Positions 5,719 through 13,465 are shown, counted from the stretch's first letter. The stretch: DNA of 17,938 nucleotides from an uncultured Muribaculaceae bacterium (GCA_910584735.1 CAJUBM010000061.1:1-17938); one strand, 5' to 3'. Numbers and translations: made by a program. Notes: generated by a model not told the origin, from the letters alone.

Positions 5719-8703
5719 ATGAAGAAAAAGTTCCTCAGCGCGATGCTGCTGGCAACTATTGCCATCTCATCGGCCTGGAGTGCTACAGACTACGGCCTCC
5801 CCGAAGGGATACAGGAGGGTAACATCCTACATTGTTTCAACTGGACAATAGCGGACATTCGGGCCGAACTACCCAACATCGCCGAAGCCGGATTTGGCTC
5901 AATACAACTGTCACCTATGCAGCGTAACGCCGCCAAGGGGGTGGTATGGGCAGATGTCTACCGCCCCTATGACTTCAAGTTCATAGCCAACGGCATGGGT
6001 ACGGCAAACGACCTCAAAACCCTCTGCCAGGAAGCTGAGGCGTACGGAATAAAAATCATTGTAGACGTGGTTGCAAACCACGTCGATGGCCACAAAGCCA
6101 GCGGCAACCTCACACTCTACCACGATTCGTGGTGGAATTCAAACGGGCGTCTCCGCTGGAACGGCAGTGTGGATTACGGCAACCGCTATTCCATCACCCA
6201 CAACCAGATGGGCGGCGGCGACAGCTATCCGGATGTCAACTCCGAGGATACAGAGGTGCAGAACCGCGCAAAAACCTATATCGAAGAACTTAAATCATTA
6301 GGTGTAAAAGGCATACGCTGGGACGCGGCAAAACATATAGCACTCCCCTCGGAAAGCTGCCAGTTCTGGGCCACGGTGACTTCCGTGCCCGGCATGTACC
6401 ACTACGGCGAGGTTCTTGACAATCCCGGTGGAGGCAATGCCGACGCCCTGATGAAGGAATACACCTCATATATGTCCGTAACCGATAACGGCTATGGAGA
6501 AAAAGCCCTGCAAGGCAACGGTGTGCCTTCATCCCACGCCGGATGGGCCGCAGGCTCACTGGCCGACACCAAGGTTGTCTACTGGGGTGAAAGCCACGAT
6601 ACATATTCCAACAACGGAGGCAGCACAAAGAACGTATCACAGGAACAGGTAGACCGCGCATATGCCATCGTGGCATGCCGCAACGGCGCAACGGCCCTCT
6701 ACTTCTCCCGTCCATCAGCCAAGGAGTTCAGCAGCATCAAAATAGGAACCAAAGGAAGCACCCATTTCACTTCCAAGCAGATTGCAGAGGTCAACAAATT
6801 CCGTAACGCCATGGTCGGCAAAGCCGATTATTTCTCAAGCGGAAGCGGCGTGGCATCCGTTACGCGTAAGGATGGCGGAGCCGTGATAGTTGCCACAGGG
6901 GGCAACCGCAGCGTATCTGTAGCCAACGGCGGAGGCTATTGTCCCGCAGGCACCTACACCGACCGCGTGTCGGGGCAGACATTCACCGTCACCGCGACAA
7001 CCATCTCCGGCCAGGTAGGGCCTTCGGGCATCGCGGTAATCTACGGCGACATAGTCCGCACCCCCTCGGTATCCTTTACTCCCGACGGCGGTTCGTTCCG
7101 CAGCGAGACCCAAAGCGTCACAGCCACCCTTAAAAACGCCGTAAGCGGCTGGGTGAAAGTAGGCAACAGCTCGCGCATGAATTTCTCAGGCAATACAATG
7201 ACCTTCTCGGTTGGAGCCGACATGGCTTATGGCGAGACTGTATCGGTAAGCTGGGGAGCCACAGGAGAGGACAGCAGCGAGAACACCGGCTCGGTCTCGT
7301 TCACCAAGCTCGACCCTGCCGCCGTCACATACGTGTATTACAACAATCCCAACGGTTGGAGCGCCGTAAGCTGCTACATCTACAAACCAGGCACCACGCC
7401 TCAACTCGAAAACGGGGCATGGCCCGGCAAACCGATGGCAAAGATGACAGACGGCAGCGGACTTTGGCGCTATGAAGTGCCTGAAAATCTGTCGAACGGC
7501 ACAAAGGTTATATTCAACAATAACAACAACGGCTCTCAGTATCCTCAGGACGTTCCCGGACAAAGCTGCGGCCTTGACCTTGCCGGCGCATCGATGATAT
7601 GCGAAGGCACCGACTGGAAAGAATACAACCCCCAGCCCCAACCCGAACGAGGTATAGTGACTGCCAATCCCGCTTCCGGAACAACTTTCACCGAGAATAT
7701 CACGGTGACACTCTCTGTAACCCCGGCCGCCACGATACATTACACAACAGACGGCTCCACCCCCACCACGGCTTCCGCCACCTACTCCTCACCTCTGACA
7801 TTCACACAGACCACCACCCTGCGCACACTGTCGGTAACCTCAGCAGGTGTTACCAACCTACAGGAGTTCTCATACCGCAAAGTGAGCCAGCCCCAGCCCG
7901 GAGGTGCCCGGAAAGTCTACTATTACGGAGATTGGAGCAACATAAAAATCTACCTTTACATCAAAGAAGAAGGCACCCGCGCTTCCACAAAAGCACAGGA
8001 AAACGCCACGTGGCCCGGCGCATCCATGACACGCAACGAAGACGGCGTGTGGGAATACGATGTGCCGGAAGGGATGGAAAATGCCCTGGCAATATATTAT
8101 TCATCCGCGACAAACCGTTACCCTGCCGACCAGGAAGACGGGATGCCTCTTGAAGGGAAATCAAAAGTATTCTTCTCCGACACAAAGGATTTCGATGATT
8201 ACGACAAAACCGTGACAGTCACCTACGACGGCACATGGAACCCGGTAAATGTCTATCTCTACAACAATGACAACGACGTTATGGCGACATGGCCCGGCAA
8301 ACCGATGTACAAAAAGGATGAACATACGGCAAAATATCTCGTCCCGGAACGCTACAATAACGCTTACGTTATTTTCAACTCCAACGGCCAGCAATTCCCT
8401 GCCAGCGGAGAGACGGGCCTGAAACTACCCGGCGAATCCATGACATTCTATCACGGAGAGAACACCTGGAATACACCGCTCGACCAGATTGACCGGGACA
8501 TGCCGACCAATATAACCGTCACCCCCGGTTACAACGCAATAACCATAAGCGGACTTAACGGCCAGCAGGTTATCATCGCCGGAATGGACGGCAAAATCTA
8601 CGGCACCTCCAATTCAGCACACGGCGAGATAGAGGCATACGTGACTCCCGGCATCTACATCGTAAACATCAACGGCCGGTCGCTCAAGATAGCGGTACGC
8701 TAA
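5719..8703 (+). CDS. Secreted GH13 alpha-amylase with three CBM26-like modules
   Basis: This enzyme hydrolyses internal alpha-1,4 bonds of starch. The ATG at 5719 is chosen over an in-frame ATG at 5650 because it opens a clean signal peptide (MKKKFL, hydrophobic core, cleavage near SAWSA at residue 22); the 23 upstream residues are not signal-like. The protein has 994 residues. The GH13 barrel spans about 30-390: region I DVVANH at 116-121, nucleophile Asp202 in RWDAAKH, acid/base Glu231 in YGEVLD, and Asp294 in ESHDTY. A beta domain follows, then an Ig-like segment (about 445-530). CBM26-like starch-binding modules lie at about 537-635, 731-822 and 833-916, each with a (A/T)TWPG or AWPG motif. 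A chitobiase-C-terminal/FN3-like module is at 645-721. Residues 928-994 resemble a type IX sorting domain. There is no lipobox, so it is not a SusG-type lipoprotein. No SusC/SusD genes adjoin it. Confidence 0.93.
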   Translation: MKKKFLSAMLLATIAISSAWSATDYGLPEGIQEGNILHCFNWTIADIRAELPNIAEAGFGSIQLSPMQRNAAKGVVWADVYRPYDFKFIANGMGTANDLKTLCQEAEAYGIKIIVDVVANHVDGHKASGNLTLYHDSWWNSNGRLRWNGSVDYGNRYSITHNQMGGGDSYPDVNSEDTEVQNRAKTYIEELKSLGVKGIRWDAAKHIALPSESCQFWATVTSVPGMYHYGEVLDNPGGGNADALMKEYTSYMSVTDNGYGEKALQGNGVPSSHAGWAAGSLADTKVVYWGESHDTYSNNGGSTKNVSQEQVDRAYAIVACRNGATALYFSRPSAKEFSSIKIGTKGSTHFTSKQIAEVNKFRNAMVGKADYFSSGSGVASVTRKDGGAVIVATGGNRSVSVANGGGYCPAGTYTDRVSGQTFTVTATTISGQVGPSGIAVIYGDIVRTPSVSFTPDGGSFRSETQSVTATLKNAVSGWVKVGNSSRMNFSGNTMTFSVGADMAYGETVSVSWGATGEDSSENTGSVSFTKLDPAAVTYVYYNNPNGWSAVSCYIYKPGTTPQLENGAWPGKPMAKMTDGSGLWRYEVPENLSNGTKVIFNNNNNGSQYPQDVPGQSCGLDLAGASMICEGTDWKEYNPQPQPERGIVTANPASGTTFTENITVTLSVTPAATIHYTTDGSTPTTASATYSSPLTFTQTTTLRTLSVTSAGVTNLQEFSYRKVSQPQPGGARKVYYYGDWSNIKIYLYIKEEGTRASTKAQENATWPGASMTRNEDGVWEYDVPEGMENALAIYYSSATNRYPADQEDGMPLEGKSKVFFSDTKDFDDYDKTVTVTYDGTWNPVNVYLYNNDNDVMATWPGKPMYKKDEHTAKYLVPERYNNAYVIFNSNGQQFPASGETGLKLPGESMTFYHGENTWNTPLDQIDRDMPTNITVTPGYNAITISGLNGQQVIIAGMDGKIYGTSNSAHGEIEAYVTPGIYIVNINGRSLKIAVR

Positions 8704-8740
8704 ACCCTCCATCCGGCACCGACCTACAACTATTCCCACA

Positions 8741-8774
8741 CTCCCCTCGCAGCCCTCTTTGTCTGCGAGGGGAG
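8741..8774 (+). terminator. Perfect 12-bp hairpin after the amylase gene
   Basis: CTCCCCTCGCAG at 8741-8752 pairs perfectly with CTGCGAGGGGAG at 8763-8774 around a 10-nt loop. It begins 38 bases after the amylase stop. The following bases (CGTATGTTTATG) are only weakly T-rich, so it may act as a transcript-end stabiliser as much as an intrinsic terminator. Confidence 0.7.
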
Positions 8775-8893
8775 CGTATGTTTATGCCACCTGCTTATTT
8801 ACAACGTCTCTAAAAGCCCTGTTTTAACATATATTATCAAAGGCCGTATATGTTTTTTCGCGATTGCAAAAACCGTGATTGCAAAAAAATGAG

Positions 8894-8901
8894 TAACTTT
8901 G
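8894..8901 (+). promoter_or_regulatory. Putative -7 element (TAACTTTG) for bamD
   Basis: TAACTTTG matches TAnnTTTG exactly and lies 36 bases before the bamD ATG. No TTTG occurs at the usual distance. The tract just upstream contains a short direct repeat, GATTGCAAAAA, at 8862-8872 and 8877-8887. Confidence 0.5.
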
Positions 8902-8937
8902 TGGCTTGAAAACATCTCTGCCATCCATCTATAAAAT

Positions 8938-9756
8938 ATGCGCAAACATATATCATTGATATTCACGGCAATTCTCTGCGCTTTGGCTATATCGCTGACA
9001 TCATGCGGCGAATACCAGAAAGCTCTGAAAAGCCCCGATGCAAACTATAAGTTCGACTTCGCCAAACGTGCGTTCGAACAGCAGCGCTATGTGCAGGCCT
9101 ATACCCTGCTCAAAGATGTGATAACTGTCTTCAAAGGCTCCGACAAGGCCGAAGAATCGCTCTACCTCTTGGGACTGAGCTACTACGAGAACAAGGAATA
9201 TCCCGATGCGGCAGCATATTTCAAAGCCTATTACCAGCGCTACCCCAAAGGGAAATATGCCGAAATGGCGAGATATTACGCCGGTTATGCCTACTACCTC
9301 GATTCACCCGAGCCACAGCTTGACCAGTCGGAGACAATAAAGGCGATAGAGGAGCTACAGGGATTCCTTGACTATTTCCCCCGCTCCGACAAGGTGACCC
9401 TGGCTCAGAACGCCATATTCGAGCTACAGGACAAACTCACTCTCAAAGAGTTGCAAAACGCCCAACTCTACTACAACCTTGGCACATATATGGGCAATAA
9501 CTACGAGAGCGCCATAATCACCGCCAAGAACGCCATAAAGGAATATCCTTATTCAAAATACAAGGAGGAACTCGAGATGCTCGTGCTGAAGGCTCGTTTC
9601 CAAGAGGCAAACCTCTCAGTTGACGAAAAGAAAACCGACCGCTTCCGCGACGTAGTCGATGAATACTATTCCTTTATAAACAACTATCCCGACTCTCCCC
9701 GCCGCCAAGAGGCCGAGAACATCCTGAAAATAGCCCGCAAGTACGTAAAGGACTAA
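8938..9756 (+). CDS. bamD: Outer membrane assembly lipoprotein BamD
   Basis: BamD is the TPR lipoprotein of the BAM complex, which inserts beta-barrel proteins in the outer membrane from the periplasmic side. The protein has 272 residues, close to the family norm. It opens with a lipoprotein signal peptide ending in LTSC, making Cys23 the acylated residue. The mature part is built of TPR-like helical pairs. Repeats with the pattern Tyr-x-x-Ala near residues 50-120 (for example LYLLGLSYYENKEYPDAAAY) and a terminal repeat with NNYPDSPRRQEAE are typical. A -7 element lies 36 bases upstream. The omega gene follows after 62 bases, an arrangement I recall from other Bacteroidales, and they probably share a transcript. 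Confidence 0.93.
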   Translation: MRKHISLIFTAILCALAISLTSCGEYQKALKSPDANYKFDFAKRAFEQQRYVQAYTLLKDVITVFKGSDKAEESLYLLGLSYYENKEYPDAAAYFKAYYQRYPKGKYAEMARYYAGYAYYLDSPEPQLDQSETIKAIEELQGFLDYFPRSDKVTLAQNAIFELQDKLTLKELQNAQLYYNLGTYMGNNYESAIITAKNAIKEYPYSKYKEELEMLVLKARFQEANLSVDEKKTDRFRDVVDEYYSFINNYPDSPRRQEAENILKIARKYVKD

Positions 9757-9818
9757 AAAGCATCCCACTTGCTCACGGCCTCCTCCAGAATCCCCACGCA
9801 TAAAAAACAACTAACGAT

Positions 9819-10157
9819 ATGGATTACAAAAAAAGTAATGCCCCGCTGAATACCGCCACACGCGACATGATGGATCTTTGCAAAGATACCGGCAACGTCT
9901 ATGAAACCGTGTCAATCATTGCAAAACGTGCCAACCAGATTGCCGGCGAGATGAAGCGCGACCTTGACAAGAAACTACAGGAATTCGCATCGCTCAACGA
10001 CAACCTTGAAGAGGTTACCGAGAACCGCGAACAAATCGAAATCTCACGTTATTACGAAAAACTTCCCAAACCTGTGCTTATTGCCACACAGGAATACATC
10101 GAGGGGAAAATCCACTTCCGTAACCCTGCAAAAGAAAAACTCGCCCTCAACGACTGA
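9819..10157 (+). CDS. rpoZ: RNA polymerase omega/Rpb6-like subunit
   Basis: This 112-residue protein has the Bacteroidota form of the omega/Rpb6 family, which helps assemble and stabilise core RNA polymerase by wrapping the beta-prime C-terminus. The core segment ETVSIIAKRANQIAGEMK (about residues 29-46) corresponds to the Rpb6/omega motif in which an Ala-Arg/Lys-Arg-Ala helix contacts beta-prime. It diverges strongly from proteobacterial RpoZ, and tools often call it a hypothetical protein. The C-terminal third is a charged helix ending in a short basic tail. It lies between bamD and rpsO. No separate promoter is evident, so read-through from bamD is likely. Confidence 0.8.
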   Translation: MDYKKSNAPLNTATRDMMDLCKDTGNVYETVSIIAKRANQIAGEMKRDLDKKLQEFASLNDNLEEVTENREQIEISRYYEKLPKPVLIATQEYIEGKIHFRNPAKEKLALND

Positions 10158-10184
10158 GGGGAAACATGATGCAGAGTTCCGTTT

Positions 10185-10216
10185 TTTGGTAATTCGAGAA
10201 AAAAGACGTAACTTTG
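10185..10216 (+). promoter_or_regulatory. Full-consensus Bacteroidota promoter for rpsO
   Basis: TTTG at 10185-10188 is followed by exactly 20 bp and then TAACTTTG at 10209-10216. Both elements match consensus (-33 TTTG, -7 TAnnTTTG). Transcription should start near 10223, giving a leader of about 40 nt before the rpsO ATG at 10263. Confidence 0.8.
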
Positions 10217-10262
10217 CACCGCTTAAATATTTATTTCCATACACACCTAAATCTCAGAAAGA

Positions 10263-10538
10263 ATGTACTTGAATTCTGACGAAAAAGCAGCGATCTTCGA
10301 GAAATACGGTAAGGGTAAGACTGACACTGGCTCGCCTGAAGCACAGATTGCATTGTTCTCGGTCCGTATAGCTCATTTGACTGAACACCTCAAGTCAAAT
10401 CACAAAGATCATAGCACAGAACGCGCACTGAAGGCTCTCGTAGGTAAGCGCCGCCGCCTTCTTGACTACCTTATCAAGAAAGACATCAACCGCTACCGCG
10501 CCATCATCGCCCAGAAAGAACTTGGTATACGTAAGTAA
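10263..10538 (+). CDS. rpsO: 30S ribosomal protein S15
   Basis: S15 binds the central domain of 16S rRNA early in assembly of the 30S platform and contacts 23S rRNA in the 70S ribosome. The 91-residue protein matches the usual length of about 89. It shows the family pattern: the DTGSPEAQIALFSVRIAHLTEHL segment (about residues 20-42, given in part), the conserved HKDHSTERAL, and KRRRLLDYL with the basic residues that contact rRNA. It has its own consensus promoter and a downstream intrinsic terminator, so it is probably monocistronic. In E. coli S15 represses its own mRNA through a leader structure; the leader here, of about 40 nt, is too short to judge. Confidence 0.97.
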   Translation: MYLNSDEKAAIFEKYGKGKTDTGSPEAQIALFSVRIAHLTEHLKSNHKDHSTERALKALVGKRRRLLDYLIKKDINRYRAIIAQKELGIRK

Positions 10539-10576
10539 CCCCCGCTCTTTCAAGGTAAGTGCCGAACAAACAAAAC

Positions 10577-10618
10577 GAGGAGACATCAAGCTCAAATTTG
10601 ATGCCTCCTCATTTTTTT
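10577..10618 (+). terminator. Intrinsic terminator of rpsO
   Basis: GAGGAG at 10577-10582 pairs with CTCCTC at 10605-10610, and CATCAA at 10584-10589 pairs with TTGATG at 10598-10603, with one A/C mismatch between the two stems and an 8-nt loop. Seven T residues follow at 10612-10618. It begins 38 bases after the rpsO stop. Confidence 0.88.
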
Positions 10619-10653
10619 GCAGATAACCTCTCGGCAAACCGGATTATTTATAA

Positions 10654-10726
10654 GTAACTTTTTCAGGACGCCGGATGATAGTGGCGCCGGATCTCCGGGA
10701 CGGCAGGCCACCCGAAGAGGCGGCGC
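10654..10726 (-). repeat. Interspersed repeat, copy B (left arm of palindrome)
   Basis: This 73-base arm is the reverse complement of 10774-10846 at 70 of 73 positions, with mismatches at 10671, 10678 and 10722. It has the same GC-rich core as copies A and D, read on the minus strand. The outer 17 bases (from GTAAC to GGACG) are AT-richer and are shared with copy C only; part of them (AGTTACC on the other strand) survives in copy D. Confidence 0.9.
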
Positions 10727-10846
10727 CGAATTAGAAATGCCAAATCTTCTTCAATGAATAGCTTCCGTTTTCCGCGCAGCCTCTTCGGGTGGCCTGCCGT
10801 CCCGGAGATCCGGCGCCACTACCATCCGTCGTCCTGAAAAAGTTAC
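10654..10846. repeat. 193-bp near-perfect inverted repeat (73-bp arms)
   Basis: The arms are 10654-10726 and 10774-10846, with 3 mismatches in 73 and a 47-bp spacer. The outer ends are GTAAC and GTTAC. I see no target-site duplication in the flanks and no open reading frame inside. Transcribed RNA would form an extremely stable hairpin on either strand. Confidence 0.92.
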
Positions 10847-10847
10847 C
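10759..10847 (+). repeat. Interspersed repeat, copy C (right arm of palindrome)
   Basis: This is the most complete unit in the window. It begins TAGCTTCCG, runs through the shared core starting CCTCTTCGGG at 10780, and ends CCTGAAAAAGTTACC. Its first 21 bases lie mostly in the palindrome spacer but recur in copy D (14951-14972) with a one-base T-run difference and one substitution. The repeat unit is therefore longer than the palindrome arm, which argues that the unit, not the palindrome, is the mobile or amplified entity. Confidence 0.9.
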
Positions 10848-10860
10848 ATCGTCAATATAA

Positions 10861-10900
10861 ATAAGGCGGCATGTCTAATGAACTTGACATGCCGCCTTAT
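10861..10900 (-). terminator. Perfect 15-bp hairpin at the end of rho
   Basis: ATAAGGCGGCATGTC at 10861-10875 pairs perfectly with 10886-10900 around a 10-nt loop. On the minus strand it starts 21 bases after the rho stop and is followed by TTATATTG, a modest T-rich tail. It could work in both directions, but rpsO has its own terminator upstream. Confidence 0.8.
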
Positions 10901-10921
10901 GTTTCTATGTATAAGATGGTT

Positions 10922-13093
10922 TTAACCGTTCATAGAGCGTAGGAGCTCGTCATTATCGCGGGTCTTTTCCATCTGGTCACGCATAAATTCCATGGCCTCG
11001 ATCGAAGTACGGTCTGACAGATAACGGCGAAGAACCCACATGCGGCTCAACGTCTCAGGACGCAGCAGCAGGTCATCCCTGCGGGTTGAAGACGCGGTAA
11101 TATCCACAGCCGGGAAGATACGTTTGTTTGACAGCTTGCGGTCAAGCTGCAACTCCATGTTGCCCGTGCCTTTGAACTCTTCAAAAATCACCTCGTCCAT
11201 CTTCGATGAGGTCTCGGTAAGGGCCGTGGCTATAATAGTAAGCGAACCGCCGTTCTCAATCTTTCGGGCCGCGCCGAAGAAACGTTTCGGTTTCTGCAGG
11301 GCATTAGCATCGACACCACCCGACAAAATCTTGCCCGATGCCGGCTGCGCCGTGTTATATGCACGGGCAAGACGGGTTATCGAATCAAGCAGGATGACAA
11401 CGTCATGGCCACACTCCACCAAACGTTTGGCCTTGTCAAGCACAATGCCGGCAATCTTCACATGGCGGTCGGCCGGCTCGTCGAAAGTAGAGGCTATAAC
11501 CTCGGCATTCACCGAACGGGCCATGTCGGTCACCTCCTCCGGGCGCTCGTCAATGAGCAATATCATTATATATACCTCGGGATGGTTCTCGGCTATCGCG
11601 TTTGCAATATCTTTCAAAAGGATTGTCTTACCCGTCTTAGGAGGAGCCACAATCAGCGCGCGCTGCCCTTTGCCTATCGGGGCGAACATATCTACCACAC
11701 GTGTTGAAATATTGTTAGTAGTCCGTCCGCCGGTGAGGTTGAACTTCTCCTGCGGAAACAGCGGCGTAAGGTGTTCGAAAGGTACACGGTCGCGGACAAA
11801 CTCAGGCGTACGCCCGTTCACCCGTTTCACGTCGGTGAGAGGGAAATATTTCTCCCCTTCTCGCGGCGGGGCAATAGTGCAGTCCACCACGTCGCCGGGC
11901 TTGAGGCTGAAAGCCTTTATCTGCGCCGGGGTTAGATATATGTCGTCAGGGGATGCCAGGTAATTGAAATCGCTCGAACGGAGGAATCCATATCCGTCTG
12001 CCTGTACCTCCAATACGCCGGTAGCCTCCAGGAAGCCGTCAAAGTTATATGCCTGGGAAGCCGCCATCGGCTGCTGGGCCTTTAACTGGCGGTCCATCTT
12101 CTTCTTATTCTTTTTGCTACGGGGTTCGGGCACAATCTTTGCAGCGCCGGGTTCGTGCAGCACCACAGGGGCCGCAGCAGCCATGGCGGCAGCGCGTTCA
12201 CGTTCCTGCTGGGTTCGCGGCGTGAAACTCTTGCCTCCCATACGGGGGAAGAATGAGCCGAACGACTCATCGATATTCCTTCCGAACACCCGCTGCCCCT
12301 TGAAATTCTGAGACTGGGGCTGCTGGGAAGGCTGACCTGCACCGGGACGTATGAATGTGCCGCGCTGCGGACGTGCTTCCTGTTGGAGAGGTGTCTGTTC
12401 TGCTGTGGCATTTGCCTCGGCATCGCCGTACACTCCATCAACCGCTCCCTCTTTCTTTGAGGAATCGCCACTATCAACATTCTCTGAGGATGCTACGTCT
12501 GCCACAGGCAACAAGTTCTGTAGAGCCTGAGCCTGCATCGCAGTCTTTCCTGGAGCTTCCTCCATATCACCCTTAGCGGCGTTCTCCGTCATCTCGTCCT
12601 GCTGCCGGTTTTTAGGCTTGCGTCCACGCTTCTTGGGTTGCGACAATTCGTCTGAGGTATCGTCACCCTGCAACAATCCGGCAGCTACCGGGGTCTCCTC
12701 TGCCGATGCAGGCATCGTCTCTGCATCAGCAATATTCTTAGGCTTGCGGCCTCGTTTCTTAGGCTGGACAGGCTCATCGTCAGGATTCTCAGCCGGAGCG
12801 TCAACGGCAAGAGCCTCAGAGGCTTCCGCCATTGAGGATTTAGGCTTTCGCCCACGCTTTTTAGGCTGGGGGGAGTCGCCGTTTTCCGCCTGGGCCGTGT
12901 TTCCACGGTTACGGCCACGACGCTTCTTTTCCTCAGCCGGAGAGGCGGTGGCAAGGTCGACCGCCTGCTGGTTGAGGATACGATAGATGAGTTCTTCTTT
13001 CTTTGTAGGGTCGGCCTTTTTAAGTCCCATACCTTCGGCAATAGCCTTCAGCTGGTCATCGGCCATGGATTCTAATTCCGATATATTATACAT
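10922..13093 (-). CDS. rho: Transcription termination factor Rho with long disordered insertion
   Basis: Rho is the hexameric RNA-dependent ATPase that ends transcription of untranslated RNA. The protein has 723 residues against about 420 in E. coli. Order seen: Rho N-terminal helical domain (1-45), a low-complexity insertion (about 46-349), the cold-shock-like RNA-binding domain (about 352-428, RNP1-like DGYGFLRS at 366-373), and the RecA-type motor with Walker A APPKTGKT (483-490) and Walker B VVILLD (565-570). The insertion is rich in Ala, Glu, Gln and Pro and carries KKRGRKPK three times (78-85, 112-119, 154-161), plus KKRRGRNRG at 57-65. Disordered Rho insertions are typical of Bacteroidota; in B. 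thetaiotaomicron such a region has been reported to drive Rho phase separation and gut fitness. A promoter near 13434-13465 implies a leader of about 335 nt, consistent with autoregulation. Confidence 0.97.
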   Translation of the reverse strand: MYNISELESMADDQLKAIAEGMGLKKADPTKKEELIYRILNQQAVDLATASPAEEKKRRGRNRGNTAQAENGDSPQPKKRGRKPKSSMAEASEALAVDAPAENPDDEPVQPKKRGRKPKNIADAETMPASAEETPVAAGLLQGDDTSDELSQPKKRGRKPKNRQQDEMTENAAKGDMEEAPGKTAMQAQALQNLLPVADVASSENVDSGDSSKKEGAVDGVYGDAEANATAEQTPLQQEARPQRGTFIRPGAGQPSQQPQSQNFKGQRVFGRNIDESFGSFFPRMGGKSFTPRTQQERERAAAMAAAAPVVLHEPGAAKIVPEPRSKKNKKKMDRQLKAQQPMAASQAYNFDGFLEATGVLEVQADGYGFLRSSDFNYLASPDDIYLTPAQIKAFSLKPGDVVDCTIAPPREGEKYFPLTDVKRVNGRTPEFVRDRVPFEHLTPLFPQEKFNLTGGRTTNNISTRVVDMFAPIGKGQRALIVAPPKTGKTILLKDIANAIAENHPEVYIMILLIDERPEEVTDMARSVNAEVIASTFDEPADRHVKIAGIVLDKAKRLVECGHDVVILLDSITRLARAYNTAQPASGKILSGGVDANALQKPKRFFGAARKIENGGSLTIIATALTETSSKMDEVIFEEFKGTGNMELQLDRKLSNKRIFPAVDITASSTRRDDLLLRPETLSRMWVLRRYLSDRTSIEAMEFMRDQMEKTRDNDELLRSMNG
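12047..12958 (-). other. Disordered, basic-motif-rich insertion in Rho
   Basis: This is the coding sequence for Rho residues 46-349. It contains three copies of the KKRGRKPK motif at 12839-12862, 12737-12760 and 12611-12634, spaced 34 and 42 residues apart, each preceded by Gln-Pro or Pro and followed by Ser or Asn. The motif resembles an AT-hook (RGR core with flanking basic residues and proline). Composition is otherwise Ala, Glu, Asp, Gln and Pro. Confidence 0.85.
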
Positions 13094-13158
13094 GTAATAG
13101 TGGAAATTACAGACAAAAAGGAGAGTTGAAAGTTAAATCGGTTGTCTTTAAGCCTATG

Positions 13159-13190
13159 GGGATATATTATGCGTAGAAACCATATATCCC
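13159..13190 (-). other. Hairpin in the putative rho leader
   Basis: GGGATATAT at 13159-13167 pairs with ATATATCCC at 13182-13190 around a 14-nt loop. On the rho transcript it would form about 65 nt before the start codon. It has no T-tail, so it does not look like an intrinsic terminator. Confidence 0.5.
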
Positions 13191-13433
13191 GAATCCGGGA
13201 CATCCGGACGTAGGGAAGCACAACCCTATGGCACTTCAATAAAATTTAATCTCTGAATTGGGAAAACGTACAGACTGATACCTTCAAAAGACTTCCTACA
13301 AAATACAACCACGTAGAAAAATGAAGTTATAGCATCATCTGTGCCGGAGCGGATAATCAGAAAAATGTAACCATATCACTGATAATCCCTGAAAATACAT
13401 CTGAAAGTTGAGACGTTTTTCTTAATTATGGCA

Positions 13434-13465
13434 CAAAGTTAAACATTTTCTACAATTGCAACAAA
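13434..13465 (-). promoter_or_regulatory. Full-consensus Bacteroidota promoter for rho
   Basis: Read on the minus strand, TTTG occupies 13465-13462, a 20-bp spacer follows, and TAACTTTG occupies 13441-13434. Both elements match consensus. The start would be near 13428, so the rho mRNA would have a leader of about 335 nt. I found no other TAnnTTTG on this strand closer to the gene. Confidence 0.72.

Larger units (their letters stand above)
10539..10921. other. Non-coding stretch between convergent rpsO and rho
   Basis: These 383 bases hold, in order, the rpsO terminator (10577-10618), a 193-bp palindrome of two inverted repeat units (10654-10846) and the rho terminator hairpin (10861-10900). 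I see no open reading frame worth calling and no RNA gene. Confidence 0.85.

Noticed and set aside
10654..10846. Palindrome as an insertion sequence with terminal inverted repeats
   Set aside because: The 47-bp spacer cannot encode a transposase and no target-site duplication is visible. A MITE-like or REP-pair origin remains open and is reported as a finding.
11040..11963. Open frame of 307 codons on the plus strand opposite rho
   Set aside because: It lies wholly within rho, whose motor domain is unmistakable. Its translation is Ser/Arg/Ala-rich with no domain pattern, as expected for the complement of GC-rich coding DNA.
13335..13400. Leader peptide gene in the rho leader
   Set aside because: A 21-codon frame is expected by chance in this length, and no ribosome-binding or conservation evidence is available; it is mentioned only as a possibility.
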